Origin: Pleurocapsa sp. PCC 7327
GTDB lineage: Bacteria; Cyanobacteriota; Cyanobacteriia; Cyanobacteriales; Microcystaceae
DNA length: 64,000 bases
NCBI RefSeq assembly: GCF_000317025.1
Contig: NC_019689.1
Coordinates: forward strand, 1,961,501-2,025,500
Reading direction: 5' to 3'
A program made the position numbers and the translations under genes. Below, piece after piece: positions 1 through 9,900 of this stretch; position 1 is the first letter of the stretch; every line of letters starts with the position of its first letter. Under the pieces are notes generated by a model. That model did not search any database, was not told where the DNA came from, and saw nothing but the letters and a program-made list of their open reading frames with translations.

Positions 1-1509
1 TGCGTCCTGAAAGAGGAAACCCCCATCGTTCTCATTCGCTGCCCGGAGTCCGTTATCCCCTATCCCAAGCAAATTTTTTCGCTGCTAAGACAAGCTCTGC
101 AAGAGGAACGAATCTGGGAAAATTCCCCCATCTCGATGTATCTGATCTGGCAAGACCAAGAACGATCTGAGATTTTTGATCGTTGGCTTGCCGATTGGCA
201 ACCGAGAAAGGCAATTGGCGATCGCGACGAGTCTTCTTTGGAGTCGAAGAACTTGCAAAAAAGAGAAACGAAAAGAAAATCTGGGTTGCTAGCGGGAACT
301 GGCATCGGGATCGTTTTGCTGCTTGGCGGTTGGTATGTCTTGACTCGTCCTTGCGCGATCGGCGACTGTCCGGCAATCGATCGCTCGGCTTTGAGTGAGG
401 TCAAACTTTCCGCCTCAAACCAAGATATCTTAGAGGCGCGACAGCAATTGGAACGAACCATCAAAACATTACAAGCAATTCCTGGGTGGTCGAGGCATCG
501 CAGGCAAGCAGAAATATTGCTGGCAGATTACCACAAACAATTGGCAAGTTTAACAAAAATTACAGCAGCGATCGCGACGACAGAGCAAGCCACTTCTCTA
601 GCGCAAAATTTTTCTTACCCTAACTGGGAAGAAATTCGACAGCTTTGCCAAAAAGCGATCGCCTCCCTGCAACAAGTGCCGCCAGAAAGTCAATGGTACG
701 CGATCGCGCAAGCCAGAAAGCGAGATTATCAGAAAAAACTCGCTGGAATCGAGCAGAGACAGCAAGCACAATCCCAAGCCAATACTAGCTTGAGAATGGC
801 TCAAGAAACTGCAAAATTGGCGCGAATACGTCAAAAAGACGCTCAATCCCCAGCAGACTGGCAGCTAGTTCTCGCCACTTGGCAAACCTCAGTAAGGCGG
901 CTGCGAGAAATTTCTCCCCAAACCAACACCTATCAACAGGCACAAAGACTTCTAGCTATCTATACCCCGCAACTGATAGCAGTCCAAACCCGCTACAAGC
1001 AGGAGCAGTCTGCGGCGAGTTCCTATCAAAAAGCAATAGAACAAGCCAAACTGGCAACAGATGCCGAAGCGAATGCTCGTTGGTCGGCTGCCGCATCCAA
1101 CTGGCGCAGCGCTCTAATTTACATTAAACAAGTTCCGCGCAATACCTTTCAATATCGCCAAGCCGAACCCTTAATGGCTATCTATACCGTAGCGTTCGAT
1201 CGCGCGGCTCGCCTCCAACAAACCGAGAGCATTCTTCAACAAATTTGCCTGCCCGACAACAAGATCTGTAACTGGGCGACCGCCGATAGCGCTATCAAAA
1301 TTAACCTAACTTCTAGCTACATACAGAGAGTCTGGGAGACGGCGATTCAGGCACAAGCTAGCGCCAATTGGCAAGTACAAGTCGAGTTGCTCGATCGCAT
1401 TGCCACCCTAGAGAAAAGTTTACAAAGCTTGAGCAATCATTTCGGCAAACGAGTGGAAGTTTATAATGCAGATGGAAGGTTAATGATAGTTTATCAACCG
1501 AGCAAGTAA
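1..1509 (+). CDS. Hypothetical membrane-anchored helical protein, 5' truncated
   Basis: The reading frame is open from the first base of the window, so the start lies upstream and at least 502 codons are visible. The first in-frame ATG at 136 is probably internal, because the residues before it look like ordinary protein. There is a basic stretch followed by a single transmembrane segment at about bases 286-345 (GLLAGTGIGIVLLLGGWYVL). After it come about 350 residues rich in Gln, Ala and Lys, with repeated helical units of the type YRQAEPLMAIYTVAFDRAAR. This suggests a one-pass membrane protein with a long helical or coiled-coil domain. I do not recognise the family and assign no function. 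The C-terminus is short and polar. Confidence 0.7.
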   Translation, partial: CVLKEETPIVLIRCPESVIPYPKQIFSLLRQALQEERIWENSPISMYLIWQDQERSEIFDRWLADWQPRKAIGDRDESSLESKNLQKRETKRKSGLLAGTGIGIVLLLGGWYVLTRPCAIGDCPAIDRSALSEVKLSASNQDILEARQQLERTIKTLQAIPGWSRHRRQAEILLADYHKQLASLTKITAAIATTEQATSLAQNFSYPNWEEIRQLCQKAIASLQQVPPESQWYAIAQARKRDYQKKLAGIEQRQQAQSQANTSLRMAQETAKLARIRQKDAQSPADWQLVLATWQTSVRRLREISPQTNTYQQAQRLLAIYTPQLIAVQTRYKQEQSAASSYQKAIEQAKLATDAEANARWSAAASNWRSALIYIKQVPRNTFQYRQAEPLMAIYTVAFDRAARLQQTESILQQICLPDNKICNWATADSAIKINLTSSYIQRVWETAIQAQASANWQVQVELLDRIATLEKSLQSLSNHFGKRVEVYNADGRLMIVYQPSK

Positions 1510-1624
1510 GCGAATATTTAACCAATTGTCGCTAAAATAAAAGACTTGAAAATAGCCATCGCCGCCTTGTTTCCAAATTAGTAACCGCCAAGCCACAACA
1601 GTTTCGCCGTATTAAGCTATAGTT

Positions 1625-2215
1625 ATGGGTTCGAGCGCGAACGCACCTCTATCGACTCCCAAACGGGAGGATTTGCCACTTTCACAAGAGCCAGATGCCC
1701 AACAGTTGGACAATATTAAAGCTCATTTAGACATTATATTAATGGCTCTAGAGGCTCTGACTAAGATCGGCTCGGAGGAAGTACTCAAAGCAGCCCAAGA
1801 GCTAAAATTGGAATCAATTATCGCCGATCGCGTCGAACTGTGGCGCTTGCGCCAGTCGAATCCATTGCGCAAGAGTTCGGGCGGGCGAAAAAAACTGGAT
1901 GTAGAAGAAGCGCGATCGCTCGTTCTGATTATCTGCTACCTTGCTAGGGGGCACCACGAATTAATTCGTCGCGCGGTAACGTTACTAGAGCAAATCACCG
2001 AACAAAATAAAGCTCCCCATCAAACCGCCCTGCTAGGAGATTATTTAGATGCCTTTACCAATAGCTATCAGGAACGTATGGAAGATGGAGAACAAATCTC
2101 AACCGAACAACTGTCTCGCCTAGCCCTCAAACTGCTAATCGATTTACTCTTCTATAGTGCAGTCAACGGTCATCGCCGTCTGTGGCTAGCTTTGCTCGAT
2201 TCGGCACGATCGTGA
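1625..2215 (+). CDS. DUF3038 domain protein
   Basis: This 196-residue protein matches the cyanobacterial DUF3038 family as I remember it. Family-like features are the helical N-terminal part with DNIKAHLDIILMALEAL, the basic core LRQSNPLRKSSGGRKKLD, and the C-terminal SAVNGHRRLWLALLD. No signal peptide or membrane segment is visible, so it is probably cytoplasmic. The next gene downstream encodes a DUF4335 protein in the same orientation, a pairing commonly seen in cyanobacterial genomes, which suggests a shared but unknown function. The start ATG at 1625 gives the usual family length. The biochemical role is unknown. Confidence 0.85.
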   Translation: MGSSANAPLSTPKREDLPLSQEPDAQQLDNIKAHLDIILMALEALTKIGSEEVLKAAQELKLESIIADRVELWRLRQSNPLRKSSGGRKKLDVEEARSLVLIICYLARGHHELIRRAVTLLEQITEQNKAPHQTALLGDYLDAFTNSYQERMEDGEQISTEQLSRLALKLLIDLLFYSAVNGHRRLWLALLDSARS

Positions 2216-2311
2216 AATTTGAATTTTAGATTTTTGATTTTTGAAGATTAAAGTCTAGATCAGGAAACAAAGAAACCTAATTTTGCCGTTCCCCAGACTC
2301 GTCAGTCAATC

Positions 2312-3823
2312 ATGAAAGTACTTTCCGATTCTCTCATCCGACGATATACGCCTCCAACTTGCACGCTAGAGATTTGGGCAAAACGTTCTCCCCTCTCTTT
2401 TTGGAGCGAGCGTCAGTTAGTCAAAGAATTGCGCTTTGAACTGCGCTTTGACGATCCGAGATTGCCGACAGAAGAGCAGATCTCGACTCGTGGCGATCGC
2501 GCTCAAATTCAACAGCTTGGCGATGTTGTTGGCAACTACATACAAAACTTTCTCCGGCAGACATCCTTTCAAATTCCCGTAGCGGTGGAGACGCTAACGC
2601 TTCCCTCTACTTATTCGCCAGAAGCGCGTGCCAACGAGCCGATGGCTTCGCCCGCTCGCCCTGAGGGCGAGCATAACCGATCGGTTCCTTTTCCTTCCTC
2701 TCCCGCACTCAAGCCCAAGGGATTGCTCTCGCACGAACTTTCTTTCGGTTCGCTAGCGGTAAATTCCTCAAAACCCGCCATTGAACTGAGCGTTTCTCAA
2801 TTATTCGACCTCGCCGAAGCCCTAGAGCAATTCAGCGCGGAAATAGATACTTTACCCGCGCTCGACAAAATTAAAAAGCGAAAAAAAACTGTTATCTGGG
2901 CAAGTACGGCAACAGTAGCCTTGTTGGCTGTTGGCACAGCGATCGTCGGCACAAGAATTTTTCAAGCCTCCGAGCGACAAGCCGCCGATATTGCAGCTTC
3001 TCAAAGAGAGGCAGATTCAAAGCGAGATCCTCAATCAAACCTTGGAGAGGCTATCCCTCCCGTTCCTGTGGCACCGACGGACGAGCCAATTCCCTCTCCA
3101 ACCATGCCCCCATCGCTAAAAAATCGCGAAACCCTACCGCCACCTCCATCGGTTAGCGAACCGACAAATTCTTCTCGCCGGACTTCCGTACCTCCAGTCC
3201 TGCCTCCCCCTCCCCAATCTCCCTCACCTTCTGCCAACGCTAAGCCAGCTTCGCCCAAACAATCGACGACTGCAGTTAGTCCCGAATCTCCCAAGAAAGC
3301 ACAACCTAGCTCTAGCGCTCCATCCCAGCCTCCCACTACCGCCCCAAATGGAGAGCTTAACCTACCGACATTGCCATCGCTCCAATCCGAGCCTTCCTCT
3401 GCCAATGGGCAAACCCAATCGGTTTCTCCTTCAAAACCGGAAGCAGGCAATACCGCACCTGCTAGCACGCCAAATCCAACAGCCTATGCTCCCTCGGCAG
3501 CAGCCCCCCCTGCCTCTTCCCAAGCCACGCAGAACCTGCTCGATACCATCCCCCAAGTTGCAGAAGTCAGACAGTATTTTCAAGAGCGTTGGAAAGCTCC
3601 AGAGGGCTTAAATCAGAGGTTAGAGTATCGCTTGATGCTCGATCGCGAAGGCGCGATCGCTCGTATCGTTCCTCTCGGACGCGCTGCCAATATCTATCTC
3701 GATCGCACCCAGATGCCGCTGATGGGAACTCCCTTTGTCTCTCCGCTTGAGACGAACGAACGAGCAACGATTCGTCTGGTTCTCAATCCCGACGGAAGCG
3801 TGAAAACATTTTTAGAGGAGTAG
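2312..3823 (+). CDS. DUF4335 domain protein with proline-rich linker
   Basis: The N-terminus (MKVLSDSLIRRYTPPTCTLEIWAKRSPL) and the following LRFELRFDDPRLP are typical of cyanobacterial DUF4335 proteins. A single transmembrane helix lies at about residues 193-213 (TVIWASTATVALLAVGTAIVG). It is followed by about 190 residues of Pro/Ser/Ala-rich low-complexity sequence and a folded C-terminal domain (about residues 415-503) that includes YRLMLDREGAIARIVPLG. The layout suggests an inner-membrane protein with a flexible periplasmic or cytoplasmic spacer. A palindromic repeat at about 2655-2675 (GCTCGCCCTGAGGGCGAGC) is read in frame as coding sequence, apparently an inserted dispersed repeat. It follows the DUF3038 gene after 96 bp. 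Function unknown. Confidence 0.85.
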   Translation: MKVLSDSLIRRYTPPTCTLEIWAKRSPLSFWSERQLVKELRFELRFDDPRLPTEEQISTRGDRAQIQQLGDVVGNYIQNFLRQTSFQIPVAVETLTLPSTYSPEARANEPMASPARPEGEHNRSVPFPSSPALKPKGLLSHELSFGSLAVNSSKPAIELSVSQLFDLAEALEQFSAEIDTLPALDKIKKRKKTVIWASTATVALLAVGTAIVGTRIFQASERQAADIAASQREADSKRDPQSNLGEAIPPVPVAPTDEPIPSPTMPPSLKNRETLPPPPSVSEPTNSSRRTSVPPVLPPPPQSPSPSANAKPASPKQSTTAVSPESPKKAQPSSSAPSQPPTTAPNGELNLPTLPSLQSEPSSANGQTQSVSPSKPEAGNTAPASTPNPTAYAPSAAAPPASSQATQNLLDTIPQVAEVRQYFQERWKAPEGLNQRLEYRLMLDREGAIARIVPLGRAANIYLDRTQMPLMGTPFVSPLETNERATIRLVLNPDGSVKTFLEE

Positions 3824-3834
3824 AATCAGAAAAA

Positions 3835-3856
3835 CCCTCTCATCGAGAGGGCTTTG
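3835..3856 (+). terminator. Intrinsic terminator-like hairpin after the DUF4335 gene
   Basis: A perfect 7-bp stem CCCTCTC/GAGAGGG with a 3-nt loop lies 12 bp after the DUF4335 stop codon. It is preceded by an A-run and followed by CTTTGG. It sits between two convergent genes, so it may serve both strands: on the minus strand the stem is followed by TTTTTCTG. Confidence 0.65.
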
Positions 3857-3906
3857 GCATTTCTAGATAGCTGAGTGACTGGCTTATTAAAATAGAACTG
3901 AGTACT

Positions 3907-4497
3907 TTAGGCTGAAGCTGGGCTATCGGACTGAGGCAAGTTAGAACGCCAATTTAACGATAGCATTACGCGCGAAATGCCAGTGACGATAACGCTAGCA
4001 CCTACGAGCGTTCCCAGTAGCCAAGGAGCATTGAAAGGCCACTCAAACCAAATTATTCCGCCCAGCACTAAGGTAATGATGCTATTACCCAGCGCCCAAG
4101 TCCAATTTTGTTGTCCCCGCAGCCTGAATGCTAGGATTAGCTCGAATACTCCTTCAGTTAGTAAAAAGCTAGCTAGCAACAGGGTCAGCGTCAGGACACC
4201 CGTGAGAGGATAAACAAAAAGCATCACGCCCGTTGCAATATAAAGAATGCTCAACAACAGCTTCCAGATAAAGCCACCGCGATCGCGGGTTTGGAACGCA
4301 TAGAATAGCTTAGCCACCCCTGCCGAAGTAAGAAGCAATGCAATCCAACTCTCAACGACAATCGTCGAGATATTAGGTAGGGCAATACCAATAATCCCTA
4401 AACCAATTAGAAGAATGCCAATCCAAAGCGTCCCTTTGTTCTCCCCCTTTACATCGCCAGAAACGTTAGTTGTCAAGATTAATTCGTCGATCTTCAA
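3907..4497 (-). CDS. HdeD/DUF308-family membrane protein
   Basis: This 196-residue protein has about six hydrophobic segments arranged as three repeats of a two-helix hairpin (for example GTLWIGILLIGLGIIGIALP, and later WKLLLSILYIATGVMLFVYP). That is the hallmark of the HdeD/DUF308 family. Enterobacterial HdeD is linked to acid resistance at high cell density, but most cyanobacterial members have no tested role. The N-terminus (about 22 residues) is polar and the C-terminus ends in a short polar tail. It is convergent with the DUF4335 gene and shares the hairpin between them. Family assignment is secure; physiological role is not. Confidence 0.85.
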   Translation of the reverse strand: MKIDELILTTNVSGDVKGENKGTLWIGILLIGLGIIGIALPNISTIVVESWIALLLTSAGVAKLFYAFQTRDRGGFIWKLLLSILYIATGVMLFVYPLTGVLTLTLLLASFLLTEGVFELILAFRLRGQQNWTWALGNSIITLVLGGIIWFEWPFNAPWLLGTLVGASVIVTGISRVMLSLNWRSNLPQSDSPASA

Positions 4498-4532
4498 CTA
4501 TTATTCTCACTTCTGCTCCACACCGATCTAGT

Positions 4533-4679
4533 CTAGATTCGCTCGCCGCTTTGTAAGGCTTGAAATGCGAGTAACGCTAAGGCGGCTACGCCCGCGATCG
4601 CTCCCCACTTCAGTGCCGGATTCTTATCCAACCCATCTAAAAGGCTTGGTACGACCTGTTGACTAAAGTCTCCGTCCAC
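4533..4679 (-). CDS. Small single-helix membrane protein (48 aa)
   Basis: A GTG-initiated frame encodes a short acidic amphipathic N-terminus (DGDFSQQVVPSLLDGLDKNP) and one strongly hydrophobic helix (WGAIAGVAALALLAFQAL) with a polar tail. An in-frame stop codon precedes the GTG closely, which limits the gene to this size. It lies just upstream of the HdeD-like gene on the same strand. The composition is typical of small cyanobacterial membrane proteins, but I cannot name a family and see no strong ribosome-binding site, so the call is tentative. Confidence 0.4.
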   Translation of the reverse strand: MDGDFSQQVVPSLLDGLDKNPALKWGAIAGVAALALLAFQALQSGERI

Positions 4680-4857
4680 TCTCGTTTAGTCTGGAACGGG
4701 ATCGTACAGGTTGTTCGGTGCCTCCTCCGACTTAGCATCTGCCCTAAGATAGGACTGAGATCGAATAGGCTCTAACTGAAGTGCGGTAAGAAGTTGATAG
4801 CGTCTAAATGGAGACTCTTTCTAGCTCAAATTATCCGATCTAGCTTTTCTCTTTCTA

Positions 4858-5023
4858 AGTAAGGTACAGCCTAACTTCTGCATCCCCCCTTAATCCCCCC
4901 AATCCCCCCAATCCCCCCCAAAGACAGGGGGACAAGTCGTTGTCCCTTTAGGCTGTCCCCCCTTCTCAAGGGGGGTAGGGGGGATCGCCTTCTGCCTTAA
5001 AACTATCAGTTATGTACCTTACT
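4858..5023. repeat. MITE-like element with 11-bp terminal inverted repeats and a G-rich strand
   Basis: The ends are exact inverted copies: AGTAAGGTACA at 4858-4868 and TGTACCTTACT at 5013-5023. The interior has four C6-C7 runs at 4884-4919, so the minus strand has four G-tracts separated by short AT spacers. It also has internal complementary blocks (GGGGGACAA/TTGTCCC and CCCCCCTT/AAGGGGGG). No protein is encoded. This looks like a small non-autonomous palindromic repeat of the kind scattered in many cyanobacterial genomes. The gene-free stretch 4680-5063 holds nothing else that I recognise. Confidence 0.7.
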
Positions 5024-5063
5024 AAAAGAGAACTGCTATATGCGTTTATTGATACTTACGATG

Positions 5064-6035
5064 CTATTTTTCAATAACTGCATAGAATTTATTCAATGGT
5101 TTTATATATACCCAACCAATTTGTTCCGGGTCTTTGGTCATGCTCCACTGAGTAAAATTAGGCTTGGAGCGCCAAATCGCGATCGCTCTTGAAGATACCC
5201 CTAAACGCCTAGCTAGTTCTCTATGACTTATCCCGATCCTCTTACGAGCCGGAGTAAAATTAGGCTTAATCGAATCGTTTTCCGCTGATTTTACAGAGGA
5301 TACAATAGAGACTGATTCCTCCTCAAACGCAGCTACTGCAACTTCTTTCGATGCGGAGGCGGGTTCGCTAGCAGTCGAACTGGTTATTAACTCCTCAGAG
5401 GAAACTGCCAAGTCTTCTGAGGGTGTGGGGATTGGTTCGCTAGCAGTCGAACTGGTTATTAACTCCTCAGAGGCATCCGCCAAGTCTTCTGAGGGTGTGG
5501 GAATTGGTTCGCTAGCAGTCGAACTGATTACTAACTCCTCAGAGGCATCCGCCAAGTCTTCTGAGGGTGTGGGGATTGGTTCGCTATCGGTGGAACTGAT
5601 TATTTCATCTGGCAAAGATTCTATTTGTTCGCTATGGTTCAAAGAGTCTATTTTATGACTCTCGGACTCGTTAGGCGACTCAGACGCGGTTTCCAGGGCG
5701 ATTTCTTCAGAGTGCAAGTCTTGCTGTTGCGAGTCTAACTTGTGCAAGACCGAGTTTTCTGGGGTAGATTCAGCCTCAAGCGTTGATGGTGCGTTTGTAG
5801 GATCTAAGCAAGCGATCGCAGCTAACAGTCTGCTTTCGGCTTCGCTTGCGGCGATCCTCCGCTTTGCATAGGTAATTACTAGGGAACTAGCTACAGGATT
5901 AACCCGAACGCTAGTGATGAAATTCAATTCCTTTACCTTGTTTTCAATTTCACTAGCATAAGTCGGGTCATTTTTCAGACGTGGAATGCGCAACCGCAAA
6001 CGCCCTGCGAAGGCGTTGATCACCTCAATTTCCAT
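5064..6035 (-). CDS. HMA_2-like domain protein with tandem repeats and C-terminal HTH
   Basis: Residues 1-80 (EIEVINAFAGRLRLRIP, then VRVNPVASSLVITYA) match the HMA_2-type ferredoxin-like fold, which lacks the CxxC metal site of classic heavy-metal domains. The middle, to about residue 260, is acidic Ser/Glu/Thr-rich sequence and includes three to four 24-residue repeats of the type SSTASEPIPTPSEDL. The C-terminal 60 residues (ISHRELARRLGVSSRAIAIWRS) form a helix-turn-helix, like a small DNA-binding module. The start is ATG 6035; a GTG at 6041 is an alternative. The combination suggests a protein linking a membrane- or metal-associated fold to DNA, but no function is known. Confidence 0.7.
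   Translation of the reverse strand: MEIEVINAFAGRLRLRIPRLKNDPTYASEIENKVKELNFITSVRVNPVASSLVITYAKRRIAASEAESRLLAAIACLDPTNAPSTLEAESTPENSVLHKLDSQQQDLHSEEIALETASESPNESESHKIDSLNHSEQIESLPDEIISSTDSEPIPTPSEDLADASEELVISSTASEPIPTPSEDLADASEELITSSTASEPIPTPSEDLAVSSEELITSSTASEPASASKEVAVAAFEEESVSIVSSVKSAENDSIKPNFTPARKRIGISHRELARRLGVSSRAIAIWRSKPNFTQWSMTKDPEQIGWVYIKPLNKFYAVIEK
5362..5600 (-). repeat. 72-bp in-frame tandem repeat
   Basis: Nearly identical units begin at 5362, 5434, 5506 and 5578, giving an exact 72-bp (24-codon) period inside the HMA_2/HTH gene. The third and fourth units carry a few substitutions. Because the period is a multiple of three, copy-number change would lengthen or shorten the acidic linker without breaking the frame. 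Confidence 0.9.
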
Positions 6036-6163
6036 CGGCACTAAGACTACTAATTCCTATTTACGAGTATATCTGAAGCTAAGTTTAAGAGAGCTAAGGT
6101 TAAGTTCTATAAATTAAGATGTATTGTGCGATCGATTTACGTTGCTAATATTGCGTAAGGTGT

Positions 6164-6623
6164 TTAGCGATCGCGATTCTCTACTTTTGCCACTCTTGTT
6201 AACAACTCCAAGGCATTTTGATAGCCAGCGAGATCTCCTTGCCGTTCGCAGAGTTGGGCAGATGTCTGTAAATCTTGAATCGCTGCCTGCTTATCCCCTC
6301 GTCGGTAGCACAGAAGACCTCGATTTCCATAAGCCATGGCATCATTGGGATCGAGGGAAATGACCCGATCGAAATCTGCTTCAGCCAACTCCCACTGTTG
6401 TCGGTCGGCGTAAAGAAGACCCCGATTGCTGTAAGCCCCATCATAATTGGGATTGAGTTCTATGGCTTGATTGTAATCGGCTAGCGCTAAATCCCATTTT
6501 TGTAGGTTGTAGTAGACAAAACCCCGAATTATTGTAAGCTAAAGCAGAATTGGGGTTGAGGACAATGGCTTGGCTAACACGGGCTAGAGCTAATTCCCAC
6601 TGTTGCTGGTTATCATCCGACAT
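6164..6623 (-). pseudogene. TPR-repeat protein broken by a 1-nt frameshift
   Basis: Read from 6623 leftward, the first frame gives MSDDNQQQWELALARVSQAI and an N-terminal TPR unit, then loses homology. One extra T at about 6527-6531 explains this. Shifting there restores the NRGF..NLQKWDLALADYNQAI pattern, followed by two further TPR units (LAEADFDRVISLDPNDAMAY and GDKQAAIQDLQTSA), and the frame ends at 6164. The gene would otherwise encode a protein of about 153 residues with three to four TPRs. It is either a recent pseudogene or a sequencing error. TPR proteins mediate protein-protein contacts; no specific partner can be inferred. Confidence 0.75.
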
Positions 6624-6937
6624 TTTGAATTTATCTCCAACCCTAACGTCAGTTTAATTTTTCTCCCTCGGCGATCGCGAGCTAGACAAATCTTTATAAA
6701 CTATTGTGCGGAAAGTATTGACTCTCTACTGCGCGATCGCTAACTTTATATACTATTAAGTTAATGCGATCGCTCGCAGCCAATCTTTGGCAACGCGGCA
6801 TTTAGCACTTAAGAACGTCAGCTTCTCACACCAAGTTACAGTCAAAAATCTAACTTTAGTTAGTAGTAGTTGGCTAACAGCTTTCTTTAAGGTTTTACCC
6901 GGACGAAAGCCACCCCAGCATTGGCGAGATAGCAAAG
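6624..6937. other. Intergenic region upstream of tamB
   Basis: This stretch contains several GCGATCGC-type octamers but no convincing reading frame, RNA gene or strong hairpin. It must contain the promoter for the large tamB gene, but I could not identify clear -35/-10 boxes. Confidence 0.4.
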
Positions 6938-9900
6938 ATGACTAATTCTTCCCAAAACCCGCCGCCAGAGCCAAACCAGCGCCGAAATCTTTGGGCTAGC
7001 GTGCTTCGGATAACCAGACATCCGGCTACGCTAGTAATCGGAGTCTCTGTAGTTGCGATCGCAGCCGTTGGTTATGCTGCGGCTAGATATTTTATTTATC
7101 AGCAATTATCTCCGTTACTGGAGGCAGAACTCAGTAAGTTGCTCAAACGTCCCGTCGATGTCGGCGAGGTGGAAAGCCTTGCTTGGACGCTCAATCGCGT
7201 TCGCATTGGCGCTTCTTCCCTTCCTGCCACCGCAAGCGATCGCGATCGCCTCTCGCTACAATCGATAGAAGTTGGCTTTAATCCTTTTCCCTTACTACTG
7301 GGACAGCCTCTCCCAATAGAAATCGCGATCGACGATCCGAATATCTATCTCGACCAAGATAAAACAGGAAGATGGATTGACCTTGAATTAGAGCAAAGAG
7401 AAGCCCAAGAACTGCCCATCGATCTCGATATCAACGTTCGCATTCGAGATGGCGATATTGCCCTTCGTCCCTACGGAGCGACTCGCCCGGTTCCCATTCA
7501 ACTCAATGGCGGCGCAAGATATATCGACGGTGAAAAACGTGAGATTAGCTATGGTGTGGATGCTACCGTCCTCAACAGCCAAGTCAATGCAAAAGGCAAA
7601 ACAGTCATTGAGACGGGAAAAACTCAAGTCGAACTTGCCGTCGAAAAATTAGCCCTGGCTGAATTAGTCTCCCTTATCCCCAACTCGCCCGTCAAACTCA
7701 ACAGAGGGAATTTTGATACCAACTTAAACGTCAGTTTACCATCCTTTGATAGGGTAGAAAAGACTCGCGGGCAAGGCAATCTTAACCTCCAACAAATCGA
7801 AGCCAAGATCGAATCGATCGAAGCTCCCGTTCGAGCCGATCTCGCTCTTAGCCTGCAAGGGCAAAAAGTCTTCATCGAAGAAGCTAGAGCCAGTATCGAC
7901 AAGGTCGTCGATACCCGCATCGTCGGTGAAGTCGATTGGGAAAAAGGCTTGAATCTTAATGTTAGAGTCAACCCCGTCGATCTTTCCAGTCTCTTAAGGA
8001 CGATATCGGTTACTGCGCCAGTGAGAGTGGATGGAGAATTGCAAGCCAATTTACAACTGAGAGGAGCAGTCGAAAATCCCTTGGTGACAGGGACGATTAG
8101 CAATACTAAATCGCTTGAGATCGATAAAACTCGAATCAGGCAGATCGATGCGAATTTTCAAGTCGATTTAGACAAAATTGTCCTCCAGAGTTTGCAAATT
8201 CAACCCAGCGCAGGCGGACAAATTCTCGCGCATGGCACAATTGAAACCAGCATTCGCAAAGCATTAGAAGACAACCAATCCATCGATGTTGCCAAGATGC
8301 CCTTAAGCTTGAATCTCAGGGCACAATTACCAACGCGAGAAGTCTTGGCTCCTTACTATCGCTTGCCCAAAAATGCGACTATCGGCAGGCTGACTGCCCA
8401 AGCTCAAGTGCGCGGAACTTTTGAGGAGCCAGTCGCCTTTCTCAAATGGCAAGCTCCCAGGGCAACCACTCCTAACGTTGACATAGCTGGAAGGGGAGAA
8501 GTCCTTCTCATCGGAAAAAATATCTTGGTTCGCAATACCGTCCTTTGGACTGATGAAGGACAGGCTGTTGTCAAGGGCAGGGGCAATCTCGACAGCAAAA
8601 AATGGCAAGCTGTCGCTAGGGCGAACGCTATCTCGCTAGCCCCTTTCCTGTCGCCAATTTGTGCCGAAAATCCTTCTACCTACTGCTCATATGCCGTCTC
8701 GACGAACCCGAATTTAGAAACTGCCAATGTCTTGTTGTCAGGGCGCTTGGATTCTTTCGATCCCGCTACACTAGAAGGAGTTGCCGCCTTGACGGTGCGA
8801 GCCGAAAAGGGCTTAGTTGCTATCAGAAGCGAATTATCAAAGGGCGCGATCGCGGCTTCTGTCGTTGCGTCTCAAATTTCTCTCAATCCTTTTCTGTCCA
8901 ACCTAGCCGCTCCCGTTAATATAAGGCAAACGAGAGTAAATCTCTCCGGTTCGCTCAAAGATTTATTGCAAGGTTCGACCATTGCGGCGAGAAATTTTCA
9001 AGCCGATGTTGATGCCCTGCTCGACGTCGCTGATGGCGAAATAGTTGCTTCGGGCAAGCTAGAAGACGGTCTCTTAGAAGCCGTCGCTACAACGGGGCAA
9101 ATCTCCCTGACGAAATTACTCCCCAATTTGGGGTTTTCGACTCAAGTCAGAAGAGGTCAAATTAATTTGACGGGAAACTTAGCTGCTTTAGTAGCTTCGC
9201 TGGATTCTAACCCCGATGTTAGTAGCTTCAAGGCAACGGCAGATGCTCGCTTAGCCGTCGCCAACGGGATCGTGGCGGTTGCCGCTCGATTGAATAATAA
9301 TCTGTGGCAAACTGATATTCTGGCTAATAATCTCAATACATCGCAAATTCTCGATCGCATCCAACCCAATTTCAAACAACAAAACCTTGCCAATCTCGAT
9401 GGTCTAGTAAGCCTCTCTGGTAGGATTGCACCTCTGTTCCAAGATCGGGCATCTCTCCCCGTCAAAGCTGAAACCATTGCGCTGCGCCTGCGAGATCGAA
9501 CCCTCAATCTCAATGCCGATGGAATGATTCTCGTCTCCAATCCCTTCTCCGCTCCCGATCTTGCCAGCAACTTAAATGTTAAAGCCAATTCCGACCTCGA
9601 TCGCCTGCCGCTGACGGAATTAATCGCCCTCGTTCCAGTTAGACGGTCATTTTTACCGCAGAGATTGGATGTCACGGGAGACGGTCAATTTCAAGGTCGT
9701 CTGGCGGGCAAGAACTTACTTAGCGCACCGACGGCACCGGGCAATTTTCTCCTCGCGGGCAATTTAAGACTAGAAGACTTTACCCTCAACGACAGATCCT
9801 TCGACCCCGTTTTAAGCGGGCCCGTTACCGTTGCCCCAGGACGGGAAATCGCCCTCAATTTGCAAGGCGAAGACGATACGATCGCTGCCAACCTAGATCC

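Noticed and set aside
3031-3468. 145-codon minus-strand frame inside the DUF4335 gene
   Set aside because: It is a shadow of the Pro/Ser-rich linker; the antisense of such low-complexity sequence stays open by composition.
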